A DNA stretch of 64,000 bases from Schistocephalus solidus (lineage: Eukaryota > Platyhelminthes > Cestoda > Diphyllobothriidea > Diphyllobothriidae): the NCBI GenBank assembly GCA_017591395.1, contig WEDG01004875.1, positions 1 through 64,000 of the forward strand. Reading direction: 5' to 3'. Position 1 is the first letter of the stretch, and each line of letters starts with the position of its first letter. A model generated the notes under the pieces. That model worked only from the letters and a program-made list of their open reading frames with translations. It was not told where the DNA came from and searched no databases. A program made the translations under genes and the position numbers. Below are positions 43,095 to 56,206 of this stretch, in pieces.

Positions 43095-43566
43095 CGGTGT
43101 GACGCAAGATCTGGCGCAGTTGAGGCATCGACGCAGTCTGGCAAAGGCGGAGGAAGGCACCTCTGAACGAGATGCGACATCGTCATCTCCATCGTTGGCC
43201 GTGTAGTAGGAGACAGGACTGCTTTCAGATCGACAAGAGTAGTCTTCAGCTTTCCCAGTACCCTGCTGATCGGTTGGGATGCTGTCCGTACAGCCAAGAC
43301 TAGAACCAGTGGAGTCATGAGTTACCTCCCCGGACAGTAGGTCCAGATGATGCAGCGAGATCTGTGAGGCTGGGAGAGCAAAAATGTGTGCTCCAACCGC
43401 GTGCTGGTAGTAGAAGACCTTTTTCAGCTGGGGTCGAAGCCTGCGCAAGTGATGGTGGACAGCTCTCTTGTTTCTCGCAACACTGGCGTGGTGCAACGCA
43501 AGAGCGATTTCCGTGTAAACATCGGTAATTTCTTCGTGTTTGTTTGGATCTCGCAGAATAAGGGGT
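43095..43566 (-). CDS. Candidate exon of an unrecognised gene
   Basis: The minus strand is open from 43577 to 42993. A possible acceptor (CCTCAG, before 43566) and donors (GTAACT after 43326 or GTAAAT after 43095) bracket a segment with protein-like composition. It starts ILRDPNKHEEITDVYTEIAL, continues with ASVARNKRAVHHHLRRLR and GAHIFALPASQISLHHLDLL, then turns Ser/Asp-rich and ends with CLNCARSCVTP. The first part looks helical and conserved and the second part looks disordered. I do not recognise the family. A match to a GINS or similar helical protein was considered but not supported. It could also be a retroelement ORF1. Confidence 0.35.
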
Positions 43567-43599
43567 CTGAGGTACCTTCAAAAAGGTTTTATCAAAAGG

Positions 43600-44111
43600 T
43601 CAAAGTGCGCGAATATGACCGTTCAAGATAAAAAAAATCATGCAGTAATTGAATTTTAAGAGCTACGAATCTTCATTCTGTTCTACGCTGAATATAACAA
43701 AAATTTGACTAAATCTGTTCCATACCAGACCAACTCCGATAACATTTAGTGACCACACACCATGCGCACGTTGAACGCTGAACATTTTGCGTCTACATGC
43801 ACCTGCGTACCAGGGGATGTCTGGTCCTTGACAAGCCTGGCTGTCTACACCCACCCATCATCTTCAAAGATGATTCACACCTGACCTCGCTGGACGCTCT
43901 TCAACGACCACAAGGCCTGACACACGGCGGCTAGACGTGCCCTCTTCCGGCATCCAACTTCCTCCAACCCCTTCCGCAAGAGTTTTACAAAGAAAAAACT
44001 CGCATCCCACTTCTTTTCTCCTTCTACGTAACCGGACCTGATGGTAGTAGCAGCTATCAACTTAGCCTGTTGCAATAAACTCATTCACTTCCAACAGTCT
44101 TCTTGTTTTCT
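43600..44111. other. No gene recognised
   Basis: Contains short frames and an AATAAA at about 44075 in a context (TGCAATAAACTCATTCACTT) that resembles a retroelement or gene 3' end. No partner sequence was found in the window. Confidence 0.3.
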
Positions 44112-44518
44112 TAAACTTAATCTTTCAAATTTCCAAAGTCGTATAAAGATATCAATGGTAAGTGCAGTCATTATCAGATGGAAGTAATTCATACACAGGG
44201 GGTTGCATTATTTATAGGCATATCTATTCATAGCATATCTACGACAATTAATGAGTCCTTATTAATCCAGGACTATTTCCCTCTGGTGCCCTAATTGCTT
44301 GGTGGGCAGCCCGCAGAAGCACAGTGATTGCATCCTGTAAATACTGCAACTCCCTTAGCAAGAATTGCCCGCATCTGATACTGTCTTTGAGGATGGTTTC
44401 GAGTAGAAATCTGAAATATCAGGCGCTCGCATCTACTACTTCTAAGTCTCTTATTTTCTCTCACTTAATATTTCAAATTTCCAAAGTCGTTTAAAAACAT
44501 CAATGGCAAGTGCAGTCA
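44112..44518. repeat. Direct repeat pair enclosing a Penelope-like tail
   Basis: TTTCAAATTTCCAAAGTCGT followed by ATCAATGG(T/C)AAGTGCAGTCA occurs at 44123-44170 and again at 44471-44518, about 348 bases apart. Between them, 44330-44445 resembles the tail of the Penelope-like fragment at 28955-29060. The arrangement may be a short tandem duplication or an insertion with duplicated flanks. Confidence 0.6.
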
Positions 44519-44519
44519 A

Positions 44520-47500
44520 TAGCACTGGCACAACGAACCGACAGACTCCTTTCAACGGCATATTCCATCTCTCCCGGTCTTTTCCGCTACCAGGAAGGCA
44601 AATCACAAAGAAGAGGCGAGAACAAATCGGTTATGAACTTAAACTGACAGGGTAAGACGCCGAACTTTATATCGAATGCTGCTATCCTCTTGCCACCGTT
44701 TTATGGGACCGGGGCCTGGCACGCCAACCGTGATAAAAGACTGCAACGTTGCACTGCGGCATGGCGTGCGCGAACAACAAAATTTGCCTATCAAGGCTGT
44801 TTTTTTCATCAGGTTCTACGGACACAGGGATAGTCTTGAAGATGGCTGTTTGGGACCTGTCTTGGCTCGATGCTTCAAAAAACGTCATGCAAAATTTATG
44901 TCCAAACTCTATAAAACGGGTCCCGAAACTCCAGTCGGAAGTTGCGATTAAACAGCATGTCAGCTAGGCTGTTCGATCGGTAGCAGATCTTCGGTGTTAG
45001 ATGCCGAATTATAGTGTCTCGACAGTTAATAACCGAAGCATACACTAATCACTATATGACCCTCAAGAAAGGTGCAAGTAGGAAAAGGGGAAATTACACA
45101 CCAGTAGAGAGAGTTATATAGTCTGTACAGAAGGCATAAAGAATCAGCGAGTTGACCGTCGGATGCGAGGCGTACATGCTTCAGTGCTGCTGGGGTAGGG
45201 CTCCCAGCGTCTTGGGGAGGGTACGCAGGCACAGTAACCTTTGACGTTCGTTGGCCATTTTGGACAGCTGTGATTGGCCGAAGGCCAGTCATTGCCCTTC
45301 GGTTTCAAGGCTTAGCCAGAGAGACAGGCGAACAACTGCCGATGGTGCGTACGTGCAGGTGTGCGGCAGATAGAGGTGAGTGTTGCAACAGACGTCACTT
45401 CGTGTGAACGACCCTCAACAATAGTGCCCAAATTCAGACCATACGCGGTCATCGGCATAAAAGTTGGTCGTCTTCTGGTTGTTCAATCTAATACTGAGCC
45501 CTATGGCAGAACAAGATCTCGAGGCCTTTCTCGCATTTGATGCTTCTGCACAGTAGTGCCTGCGCACAGCGTAATGAACTTATGCCCACCCCTCCCCGAA
45601 GTCACAGGATCTGATAGATTCCCTCGCCGTGATCTGTAAATAATTTCTAATGACTGTAATGACCGAATGGGAGCAGACGACGTTTAAAAAACCACCGAGT
45701 TACATTTGCATTTATTTTTCGGTATGGATATGGTTTTAAAAGGCCGAACTGCAATGAGAAGAAAAGGCCATTTGTGAAATTATGTTTGCCTTTATTTTAA
45801 TTGCAAGCATAGCATTCAAGCATATAGCATTCAAAACTGACCTCATCTCACTAAATCCACGGTTTGGCATCTGCGCGTCGTGCCGAAATGGGCAACCTAC
45901 AGGCAAGATTATGTTCGTGGTCTCACACACCTGAAGCTTCGAATTTCATCTCGGCCAGTTTATTTTGTACCAGTGTCGTAGTGGCTACATTCCCAGTTGT
46001 GCTTAAGTACTATCACTTGCAGGAATAGTAGCGTGTAAAAAGGAAATGAGCTTCCGTTTGCGTCTGCGCGCAAATCTGATAGTGCGTGCGTGTGCAGCTC
46101 AACCCGAACATAGACCATGCCTCTTTAGTTTTAAATGGATATCTGCGAAGGATGTGAGCACTTTGGCCCGTGCATTAGGCCCAAATTGCTGTGCGAGAGA
46201 AAAGAATACTCGTTTAATGGCGTGCAAAGACGGTGCTGGAATCCAGAACTCTGAATGGTGCTAAATTTGGTTAACCTAAAAGCTGGTACCCAGACAACAG
46301 AACTCCGATCTACTTCTTCACTCCGGGCCGAAGGAAAAGGTAACGCGACAGAATTGACGCAGGAACCTTGATTTTTCTGGCTAAACTGTTCGAGCTAGGC
46401 CCCACGAATATGACTGCCTCCGTCAAATTCGGAAAATGATGATAGAGGTAACAACAGAGACTATTGGACCAAAGTCGTGACTTCAAGGGAGTGGGCCCCA
46501 AACTCAAATGACACTTGAACGCTTTATTGAATAGTTTTGGAGTTATTTGTGGGTCACCTGCACTGACTGAATTAGTTCACGATGTGAGACGCGAGTTGCT
46601 GCTGATGAGTCATTCAATGTCGAGCGCTGGTTTCAGTACTTCGAACGTCTTCTGCTCTTCGAGGATCAACCCCTTAGCACCTTCCTTCGGGAGCGCAGCC
46701 TCAATCTTCTCGAGACAGTGCAGTTTCGTGTGATCGTCTTTTCATGAAGTAAATCGTCTACAAGATCCCCGGAGTCCCTAAATTAACTGGACAAGCGCGG
46801 TAAGAGGTGACTTGTGTTACTTGTAGCTGGGTCAAGCTCCCTCTAAAAAGAGAATAAATGAAATGCGAAAACTAGCACTGCTTAAATGTCATCTTATTGC
46901 CAGAGTCATATGCCATTGGTTTTCTTAGGTGGGAGGTGAAAGCATGACTCTCCAGTCTTTGAAGATGGGTAGACTAAACAACTACTTGAAACGTAAGAAA
47001 ACCAATATATCTCTTCCGGTGAACGATCCTTCTTCTTCTAACTTACTACCTGGAAATCACACTTTCTATACTAGTAGGATTCAACATTGTCTAGGTCTTT
47101 CATCAGCGATTTGATCAAGTATGTCGATTGCGTCGTACTTTCGAACTTACTACGGCTAGTAAAGCAGACGTAAAAATTAAATTGAAGAGGTTTAAACTGT
47201 AGCCGACGCCCAAAATTTAAACTGAACTTCACTCGGCTGCTTTTTCAGTGTCACTCATCATGGCAAGAATCACGGTTTCCGATACCCTGTCACAAATCGA
47301 GATGGAAGTCGTCATCCAAACGCAGCCACACAAGTATGGGTCAAACCCAAATAGTATTGTGAGAATAGTCGTCCAACCGTGCTAACACCTTGTATTTTCC
47401 CCCTTCTCGGACACTTCTGCGCCTACCTCGACGAAAGCTCACAGAGTAAGATACAATCCGCAATCTATCTAATTTTCGAGCCCAGGTGACAGTGCAACGC

Positions 47501-50500
47501 TTTGCTGACGGATTTATCAGGCTCAGCACTTACTTGGATGCACTTTGTCGCACACACCCTTTCCTCTCATACCAATGTGCAAACTCACCAGCGACCGTTG
47601 ATGAGACCAAGCCAGCACACCGTCTGGCTGATGCCCAAACTGCCCCTCTGCACAGGTCGTAGCATCAGCTTTGTCTCAGTTTCGAGCACCAACGCACAAG
47701 TGCTTGAACCCAACAATACTTTTAAACAATATAGTATCCAAATGAATAAGATAACACCTCCCAGCATGGCTGAAAAAAGGACACCGGACATAGTGTGGAT
47801 CCCAGCGAAGCTTTCTGTGTAATTTTTAAAGGTCCCACCAAACCACCCCAAGCCACTGGGTCAACGTCTACTAGCAGCAGCAGAAGCGACTGCCATTAGG
47901 TTGAAAGAAGCCGGTCTTGTACGCACAAAAGAACCTCATACAAGCTCCGCGCTTAGCTTGGCCAACGGCTGCTTAACTGCATGCATTCTCCCACGCGATT
48001 TCTGTCCTTCTCCTTCCCCTGGAACGGCTCTACTCAACAGTCACTACCGCTTATCATACTGTTTCTTATCAACCTCCCCCTATGCACACCTCTCAGACAA
48101 CTTACACAAACGGACGAATATTATCGATTTTATGTTTTAAATTTCAACTACGTTCCAATGTTTCCCTGAGAAGTTATCGAAAGCAACGCGTATGCTCACC
48201 AGTCGTCTTTTGAATAAAGTATCAAATAAAGAACAGAGTAGTTACTTCACTGACCGAATCGCTTTAAATTTCAAAGATGTTCACGAGCTTTTCATGATGT
48301 GTAGATTTTCACTAATATCCAAGTGAGACGGACACCCACCCAACGAATACCCTTTTATGGTCGTGGAAGGCAGAAGAAAGCCGGAACTTCTCTTCTAACG
48401 CGTTGGCTCAGACGCGAGAAAGACTATGTGCGCGTAGTGGGTTATGCGAGAGTTCCCCCTTATTTTGTTCTTGAGCAGAAATTTTGACCCAGCAAAACAA
48501 GAATTGCTCACTAGCCTTAGAGATTTCCCGTTTGCCATAATAGTTTGGGTATCGTTGGCCGAAAAACTTGAAACCATCACCCGTTTTTTAAGGAGAAATA
48601 TTGAGGCCAGCTTCTACTGCCTCAACACATATCTTGGAAATTCAGCGCACTGAGGGTATTAAAAAGTGATAATCAGCGCCTCAGTGTTACTGTAATAGTC
48701 AAGACCCACTTAAGAAAGGATAGCAGCCTACCGTAGTACAGGACGGACCTGCCGTGCACACTTAATGACCACCTATGGAACGTAGATGAACAGAATTTGT
48801 GAATCGACACTTCTCACTATACACAAAAGACTTTGTGATACTAAACTTTGGCCCCAAAAATGACTTTAACAACATGCCATCATGCAACCTGATCAATCAC
48901 AGAGAATGGCAAAGAACAAAGACCAACTTAGTGGCAAACTATATGCAACAGACGAAAGCAAAATATTAATAGCAGTGACTATGCCCATGCTTTCGAGAAA
49001 GGGCCGCATAAAGCACCATTTCCGGCACTTCCGGCTCCGTATCAAGCCAACGTTGAAGCTGTTGAAGAAGGCTGCGACGACTTAGAGTTTCTTAAGTGCA
49101 TCACGTTCGACCTCGGAATTCACGTCACGCGGCCTATGAACCATGAGGAGGGCTCACATTCTAACTCCTATATCGAGAACGTCACACTTCAGAATAAATT
49201 TGGCAAATCACAGCAAAAACTTGCAGGCAACAAAGTATGTCAGCCTGTTTTTCAAGGACGAATGCTTTCCAAAAGTGGATATTTGGGCCTGAATGCGGCA
49301 TATTAGCCTTTGCAAATACTGTTACTATGGGTTCTAAACTTTCAAAATAAAGCACATTTTAACCTTATTTTGGAGTAAGCAAGGTCGGTTGTTCATTTGC
49401 TTGTCTTTTTATTGTTGAAATGTCTACTTTTGCTGAATTGGGAAATTTAAAACACAATAACTATTTCTCAATGCGAAGACCGAATACGTAAACTGGAAAC
49501 ATTTCCATGCTGCTTCCACGGTTTTCATGGAATTCAAGGGGAAGTAAAAATTAAAAAGAAGTGAATGCGAGCGCTGGGACACGAACTTCATTCATCTGGC
49601 ATTCCAGATTCACGCATGAATCCATCATCAGAGGAAGTATCAAGTAAAGATAATTCGAATACAGAAAGTTGCAAGATTTATAGGATGCAATCACTAAGTT
49701 ACTTCATACCCCTGACAATTTAAATGCATGAATCCAAAAACTCGGGCAAATAAATTTCTTTTTTTTCAACGATCAGATCACTTCATTTCAATTACTTCCC
49801 TGAACTCGCATTTTCATTTGTATCAGCCAATGAAATTGTCGTAAATCGTTAGTTGTCACAAAATATGCATATATAGCGTTTTTTTGTATGTAACAAGGAT
49901 ACTGCCCGTAAAACATGAATAGAAAGAAGATGGAGTGCTTCCTACTTAGAATTAACTGTCTTAATTTTCTTTTAGCTAATCTGTTTGCATGTTCCATTGC
50001 ATTCCCATAGTAACGTACGGACTTAATAAGCCTTCCTTACTAAGCACACAACATATAATTAAAAAGGACCATTTAAATTACCCTATGATCAAAAAATAGC
50101 ATTGCTTTTTAAATTTCTAAGCTAAAATAGGTTTCATGACTGGTAACTCTTGTCAACTCACCGTAATTGACGGTAAAAAACGTGTGAGAAAGTAGCCACC
50201 TGTTAGTTTTTAAAAACAAGCACAGCAAATTAATGGAATTACAAAGCCATGCCTCTGAAATAATCACTAAACCAATGACCACATTGCAATAAAATGTTTT
50301 AGCCAATTGAGACGTTATTTTGGTCAATACTATCCTGTTTCATGTTGTTTTCTAGTTCAATTGGTCGCAGATCACAGACGCCAATATCCACGATTATTTA
50401 AGGAGAACCCGCAGTATCGCTGTATATATTTGCGAAGGTATGCTTATCGACAGGTTGGGTGTCTAAATATATTTCCAAAAAAGTATTTGTTTCTTACGAC

Positions 50501-50590
50501 ATTCTCTACGACGTAAAGCCTGAGCTTTATTCAGGAAACGCCTTGAAAGGTTACTCACCACCATTTAAAAAAACTGAAATGAGCAACTTA
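44520..50590. other. Six kilobases without a recognised gene
   Basis: I find many short overlapping frames but no named domain. A plus frame near 46610-46735, reading ERWFQYFERLLLFEDQPLST, vaguely resembles a retrotransposon capsid but cannot be assigned. A Thr/Ser/Pro-rich stretch lies at 47640-48000. 49360-50590 is AT-rich and would contain the first intron after the exchanger exon. No further exchanger exon was recognised. Confidence 0.4.
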
Positions 50591-50591
50591 C

Positions 50592-52098
50592 CTCTTATAA
50601 AACTTCTGAAGAATAAAGCGTAATGAGCTGTGATCGTGTCCAACGATGTCCGTTATTGCATGTGTTGCTGTAATGAGCAATCGTTCATTGAGTGTTTCAA
50701 GTAGGCTTAATCTTGACGGCTCAGATGACATGAACTTATAGAACCGTAATAAAGGTGTCATTGTTACTCCAATAAAAATGACATAAAATAAATTGATAAA
50801 GACGATAGAACAGCGGAGAATAGCAAGCGGAATCCCAACTTCAATTGCACATGTGGGAGACACAAGTTCAGACAGAGCGTGCGCCACACTACCCTTGAAA
50901 CCTCCGAACGATATGAAAAACATCATGCTTGGGCTGATTCTATGTCTTGTCCAATGCAGACGGTTGGCCATAAGGAAGCCAGATAAATGAAAAAGAAGCG
51001 CCAAAGGACGCAAAAGAAAATCGTCCAGATTGTTAAACCCGCGTGCCATTGTAATTTGTGTGAGGCGACAGAAAAGCCAACGTAGAGAAAAATCATAGAA
51101 TCTGCAACTGTACTCGCCATTCGGGCAGTGTGACGAATAGTTATTATGGACTTGTGACAAAGATTTCGAAATGTGAAGTTGGTAAGTACTGTACAGAAAA
51201 ATATAAGACAGAACGTGCTTGGCCAGGCAAATATATACGTCAAAAGGTAACCACTATATCCCAGACAAAATACAATCACTGGCTCAATAGACGTTTCTCT
51301 CTCGGTCCAACGGGTGATGACACAGGACAAAACACCAAGTAGCACACCAATCAAGGAACATAAAAAAATCTGAATACTGAATGAGAAAAGTAGAAGTAGA
51401 AACCACGCTGGTATTCCCAATGTATTCATGTAAACCGGTGGTACTTCGACGGCTGCACGCGACATCAGAAAGAGGCTAATTGAAACGCCATCATTAAACA
51501 AAGATTCACCAACAAACAGCATGTACAAAATTGGATGAACTTTTAATTTTCCCAACAGCCCAAAAACAATAGCTAAGTCAGTGGAACAAACAAGGCTAGA
51601 AAATATTACAAAACCAATAGGTTTGATCTGTATTTCTGGGATTCCAAGCCATCCAACCTGATACACCCCCCACAAACTCAAACCCGTAAGAACAAAGTTA
51701 ACCAAAGACCCTAAAATCCCAAAAACGGCAACCGCAGTAAACATTCCATATCTAAATAAACTTTTTAGATCGAGGGCTGCACTAAACACGAGAGGAGGGA
51801 AGAGTATGCCAAAAAAGAAAAATTCGTTGAAAAAGGTCATCTTTGAACCACAAAATTTTGCACAGTATCCGAAGCAAACTCCACATAAGAGAAGAACCCC
51901 GGGTTTTGGAACAACTAGGGCTATACAATGCCAACTAGAATAGGAAATTTCAATTAAACAGAACACTAGAAGGAAAAAAATGATAAGTATCAGGTTCTTA
52001 ACCGGTTGCCAATCATTAAGAAAGCCAAAGTACTTTGTCAGAAAAAACGCAATTGAATCAGAAAAGGTGATATAATCCGCTGTAACGTTTACGAGCAT
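50592..52098 (-). CDS. Sodium/hydrogen exchanger-like protein (SLC9A family), one long exon with a frame break
   Basis: Exchangers of this family swap external Na+ for internal H+ across a membrane to control pH and volume. From ATG at 52098 the frame runs 391 codons with about ten hydrophobic segments. It has the FFFFGILFPPLVF motif (about residues 93-105), CSTDLAIVF (171-179), where the family has an Asp-Pro pair, and the signature FVGESLFNDGVS (195-206). Similarity then continues in another frame (51060 to 50592) with FISFGGFKGSVAHALSEL, where the family usually has GGLRG, and the regulatory start LNERLLITATHAITDIVGHD. A strong donor (GAG/GTAAGT) ends the exon at 50592. The shift lies near 50975-50995, beside a run of five T on the coding strand, and equals one lost base. 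That is either a pseudogene lesion or an assembly error. The Asp-Pro to Asp-Leu and Arg to Lys changes suggest a divergent paralogue. The 3' exons are not found. Confidence 0.85.
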
Positions 52099-52099
52099 G

Positions 52100-52849
52100 G
52101 CATTAACAGCTAGAGAACGCGAAAACTACGTGTCATTTCAAATTGCGTACTATTCTACCTAAAGTACTAATTTGATGTGATCAAACAGTTGTTCAAATGG
52201 TTGAATGTCAAGTGGCGTCTATAGAATATCCGGATTTCGCATCCTCTTCCGTATTTTTCTGTACAGTGTCCAAATATGATGGAGCCCTGTGCCGTGATTT
52301 TCATGACCTCCCTTGCTAAATTTCTACTCCGATAACTTTGGTGAACGTGTTTATATTTTGAGCTTTAAAGAAATGGACTGGCGGAGACTATAGGTCCAGC
52401 AGTTACCTCTCTTAGAATTGATACACATTTTGAATGCTGCAGCTAAGTAAGGGAAGTGGTTAACATGGGAAGCCTCCAGGAGTTATTCCTTAAATGCAAC
52501 TTCCTTTAAACACAGCACGATGTAGGACAATTTTGTTATCGGGAAAACATTAAGCGTGATTCGGCCGTAATATATGATAATGTTTAACGCCCGGCTAACG
52601 GATCAGTGAAGTAATCAGCTGGGAAATATTTCTCCTTAATTCCATTTGAAAACTGCGAGTAAGAAGAGGTGACACGTGTTCAACGTATTCCCCCTTAACT
52701 GTAGTCAATGTATGCCAGCGAAATTTCGCTCGCTAGTGTAGACCTCTTAATTGTATTCTATATAAGAAGGCTGCAGATTACTGGCGTATCTTATTTCTAT
52801 CGTATTATTGTACATATAATGAATATTGTGTCATAAGCGGCAGTTTAGG
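52100..52849. other. Upstream of the exchanger, no feature recognised
   Basis: AT-rich DNA that should hold the promoter or upstream exons of the minus-strand exchanger gene. I see no clear signal. Confidence 0.35.
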
Positions 52850-52992
52850 CCTGGCCGAAACATATAAATGACCTTACATTTACATTTGTCAGATTTATTG
52901 CTGTAAAAGTTTATTCATTTGACATTTTTGAATTTGAATAGGGAGCTAAAAGGGCTAAAACCTATTTCCCTCAAAAAAGTAACTTTAATTGA
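52850..52992 (+). repeat. LINE 3' end fragment
   Basis: TTGAATAGGGAGCTAAAAGG then GCTAAAACCTATTTCCCTCA matches the 3' end of the minus-strand LINE at 7165-7250, here on the plus strand. The upstream body is gone. Confidence 0.7.
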
Positions 52993-55900
52993 CTATACAA
53001 TTAAGAAAATTTGCCGATTCCCACTTTGGCTCTGTGTACCAAATTAAGCATCGAAACTAACATTGCACAACAAACGGAAGATACACAGACGCATCTATTT
53101 TATATGGCTTATGGATAAAATATATGTACGCCATTGGTGGAAAGAGCAAGAAGAAGTTTGTCAGAAATCTTCTGACGACCATGCTTGGACCACCGATAGG
53201 CCCAAACTTCTTTGGGCTGGTTCTACGAGCAAGCGGTCCTTCTTAAGCATGGAGCAAGAGACCTTAACGGCGGCCAAAATTTACGTCGTCGGAGTGCTGA
53301 GACGATAAAGCATTTTGCATTGAGGGATTTCGAGACATTCATTTAGCTTACCCTGGAGATATCTTTCACCAGCATGAACTTCCTACTTCCTTCATCGAAA
53401 GACACGGTAACTACCATTTGTAAACGGAATGCAGCTGACCTTGTAATCACCTTACTTCTTGACTTTCAATACAGAAAGTAACCTATAAATGTAATGTCTA
53501 TTATACCGGTTCTTAAATGTATCGGCTATTAATCTCTTTTATGTGTAGAATTTTGAATTTTGAATTTTTTTTAATTTGCATATAACAAAAACGATGCCCA
53601 GATGTATTTCACAGACTAATAAGCCTCCTAATATCTTTGTCAATTGCAAGTTGACTCGCCATACTACTGATCTCCTACTGATCTGACCAACATTTTTTTA
53701 CGGGAACCATCCTGGCAGAATGCAGATGACGAGGCTCCTGTAGACTGACTTAACCGTTATCATCTTGTTCATATATCTTTACACTTTTATATTACAATTA
53801 TTCAATAAGCAGTCACATGAATATAATTTAATTCGAGTGTAATTGTCATCCCGAGGGGTAGCTGACTTCCAGATATACGGTTGTTGGGTTATTAAAAATG
53901 ATCATTTGTAGTGTTCATAGTCAAACATCGGTGGGCTCTGTCCCATGGGCCCTAAAGTTTTCGATGTTCCACAGTTCAGCGTTGAACAGTAGAATACAGT
54001 TAACTGTAACGAGAAAACGATACCCTGAATGGGGATAAAACGTGGAATAGGAGGTTTAGACCTGCGCATTTTTCACAAGACAAGGCGATTTGGGACATTT
54101 CGCACAAGGCCCCATCAACAGCCCTGTCCTCCACCCCGTGGTTTGAAGGGGATCGACGGGGATGGCAATAGGAGGGAAAATATGTTATTCGTGCCGACAA
54201 GAAATATTTTAAGGGTCGGCAAAGTTTGCTTAGTGTACGTAAATAATCATCGGGAAATTAAAACTTTAATGCTTTCATCGACAACATGATGTCGGAGTAT
54301 CTACTGACATCTTCTTTATAAATTGATTTATATATTTCCAGTCATAATTGAAAGTAAATGTGACTGATCAATCTATTGATGGGGCTAGCGGATGCCTTGA
54401 TTGGTAATCCAGTTCAATGCAACAAATCCTCTCACATTATTTACTTTCCTTCAGCGTTATTTGACTTTATTAGTGCGGTAAATTTTTAATATAGTTCAGT
54501 TTATTGAAGGAAAGATAAGCGAATGTCTTTTATCCCCCAATTGGTTAAAAATGCTAAATAAAACCATCTATACATAAGTAATTTCAAAAAGGTCGTTTCC
54601 ATAACCGTATGTGAAAAAAGCAGCCACAGGCTAGTCAAAAAGGGTAAACATGAACGAATACGCATTTATTGTCAGTTGTATAATGGCACGCTTTTGCATT
54701 ATCCTTATGTAGGTTACATGAAGCTGGTACGTGGGATGCTTGATGCGTATCAACTTTGAATTTAACTGAATTCACACTGGTATGGAGAAGAGTATATATG
54801 GGCAGATCATTCTTGGCTGCAACCAATGTGGTACTGTGCGTAGTTTAGTTCAGTATCTTTGAAGAAAATAGGCTTAAGCCTATGAACCTCCCCATCAAGG
54901 GAATGTTGACTTAGAGTCCAATGGTCACCAATAATTTCTCACATCTAACCTTCTTTGGGGCACACGTTTGAAATTGTGCCCCCGAATGTTATTTGCACTT
55001 CCGAGTTGAAAGAAAGAAGCTCGCATGAGGGCGCAGTCCAAGACACACACGATAAAGAATGTGTGTATCAAGTCTCCGCGCAAATGCCTATAGTTCAGAA
55101 ACTAGTTTAAGGTTGTTAAGGCAGATCTTGTGTGGCTGTGTTCTTTATATTCATAGTAATTTATTTGCTCGTTAAGTTGGTAATCCTGCTGCATCCAGGG
55201 TCTGCAAATCTGCATTGCACATTCACGATGTGGCCTTATAACATATCGAGGACTCCAGAAAAGCGAATTTCATTGAAAACCGTAAATACCCACTTGATCA
55301 CGTAGAACATTGAGATAAGTACTTTAAGCGTCTTGCGAAATTGTAAACAAAGACTTTGGTTGTCCTTTACCCAATCGCCGAGGTACTGTGGCAGCTGTTT
55401 ACCATATTTTTACTTATAAACAAGTTGCTATATTTTTTCCATTTTTGACGTATTTCCTTCTGCATTCTGCAATTCTTATTTTGCCAATTTAATGGTCTTC
55501 AACAGTACATTCTCACTAAAACATTGCCTTACGATCTAATAGAGCTTTAATTAACCCACAAAAGTTTACCTTGAACAACAATGAGAGCAAAAGCCATGGT
55601 TTGTCGAAAGCTCCCAGACTCTGTTCCTTCGCGTGGCTTATGTACATCAAGGGTAGTAAGCAGTAATAGCCATTCGTAACCAGTTTCTAATGCTAGGCAG
55701 CTTGACATGTCTGCTTTATACAATGTAATGACTTGATGCTGAAAATTGGCCCCATGCGCTCAATCCTAGGAAAATTGCTCGATTGGAACATCTCTGATGT
55801 TCCTTTGAAGAATGTAAAAGTCTAGACTCATTTGTTAATTTTTTTGCCAGTTAACCATATGATAGGCAAAAAGGGAAATTTAATTTCCCATTAAAAAATG

Positions 55901-56200
55901 TTCCCGATCCACACAACCTGTTGCTTTTGCGGTGGATATCCTATACTCATGTGGATTCAACTATAAGATAGCGGATGCCAAACCCCTATCATCCCGTTTT
56001 CCCCAATTGAGGTTGATTCCTGTTTTGCCTACCGCACTTGTGTGTCAGGATATTTGGAAAACGCGAAAATTTTTTTTTCGTGATCTCATCCAGTGAAGAA
56101 TTGGATCCCTCTCAAAAATAAACCCTCGTCTTATTAGCCAAAAGCTCCTCGATTTGCTCGCAAGACAATTAACTATTAGTGGTCAGCTAATCTTGCCCCT
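52993..56200. other. AT-rich stretch, no gene recognised
   Basis: Short frames only (81 codons at 53063-53308, 86 at 54029-54289). A weak LINE-tail-like string (AATAGGCTTAAGCCTATGAA) is at 54867-54890. Confidence 0.4.
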
Positions 56201-56206
56201 GTAACA

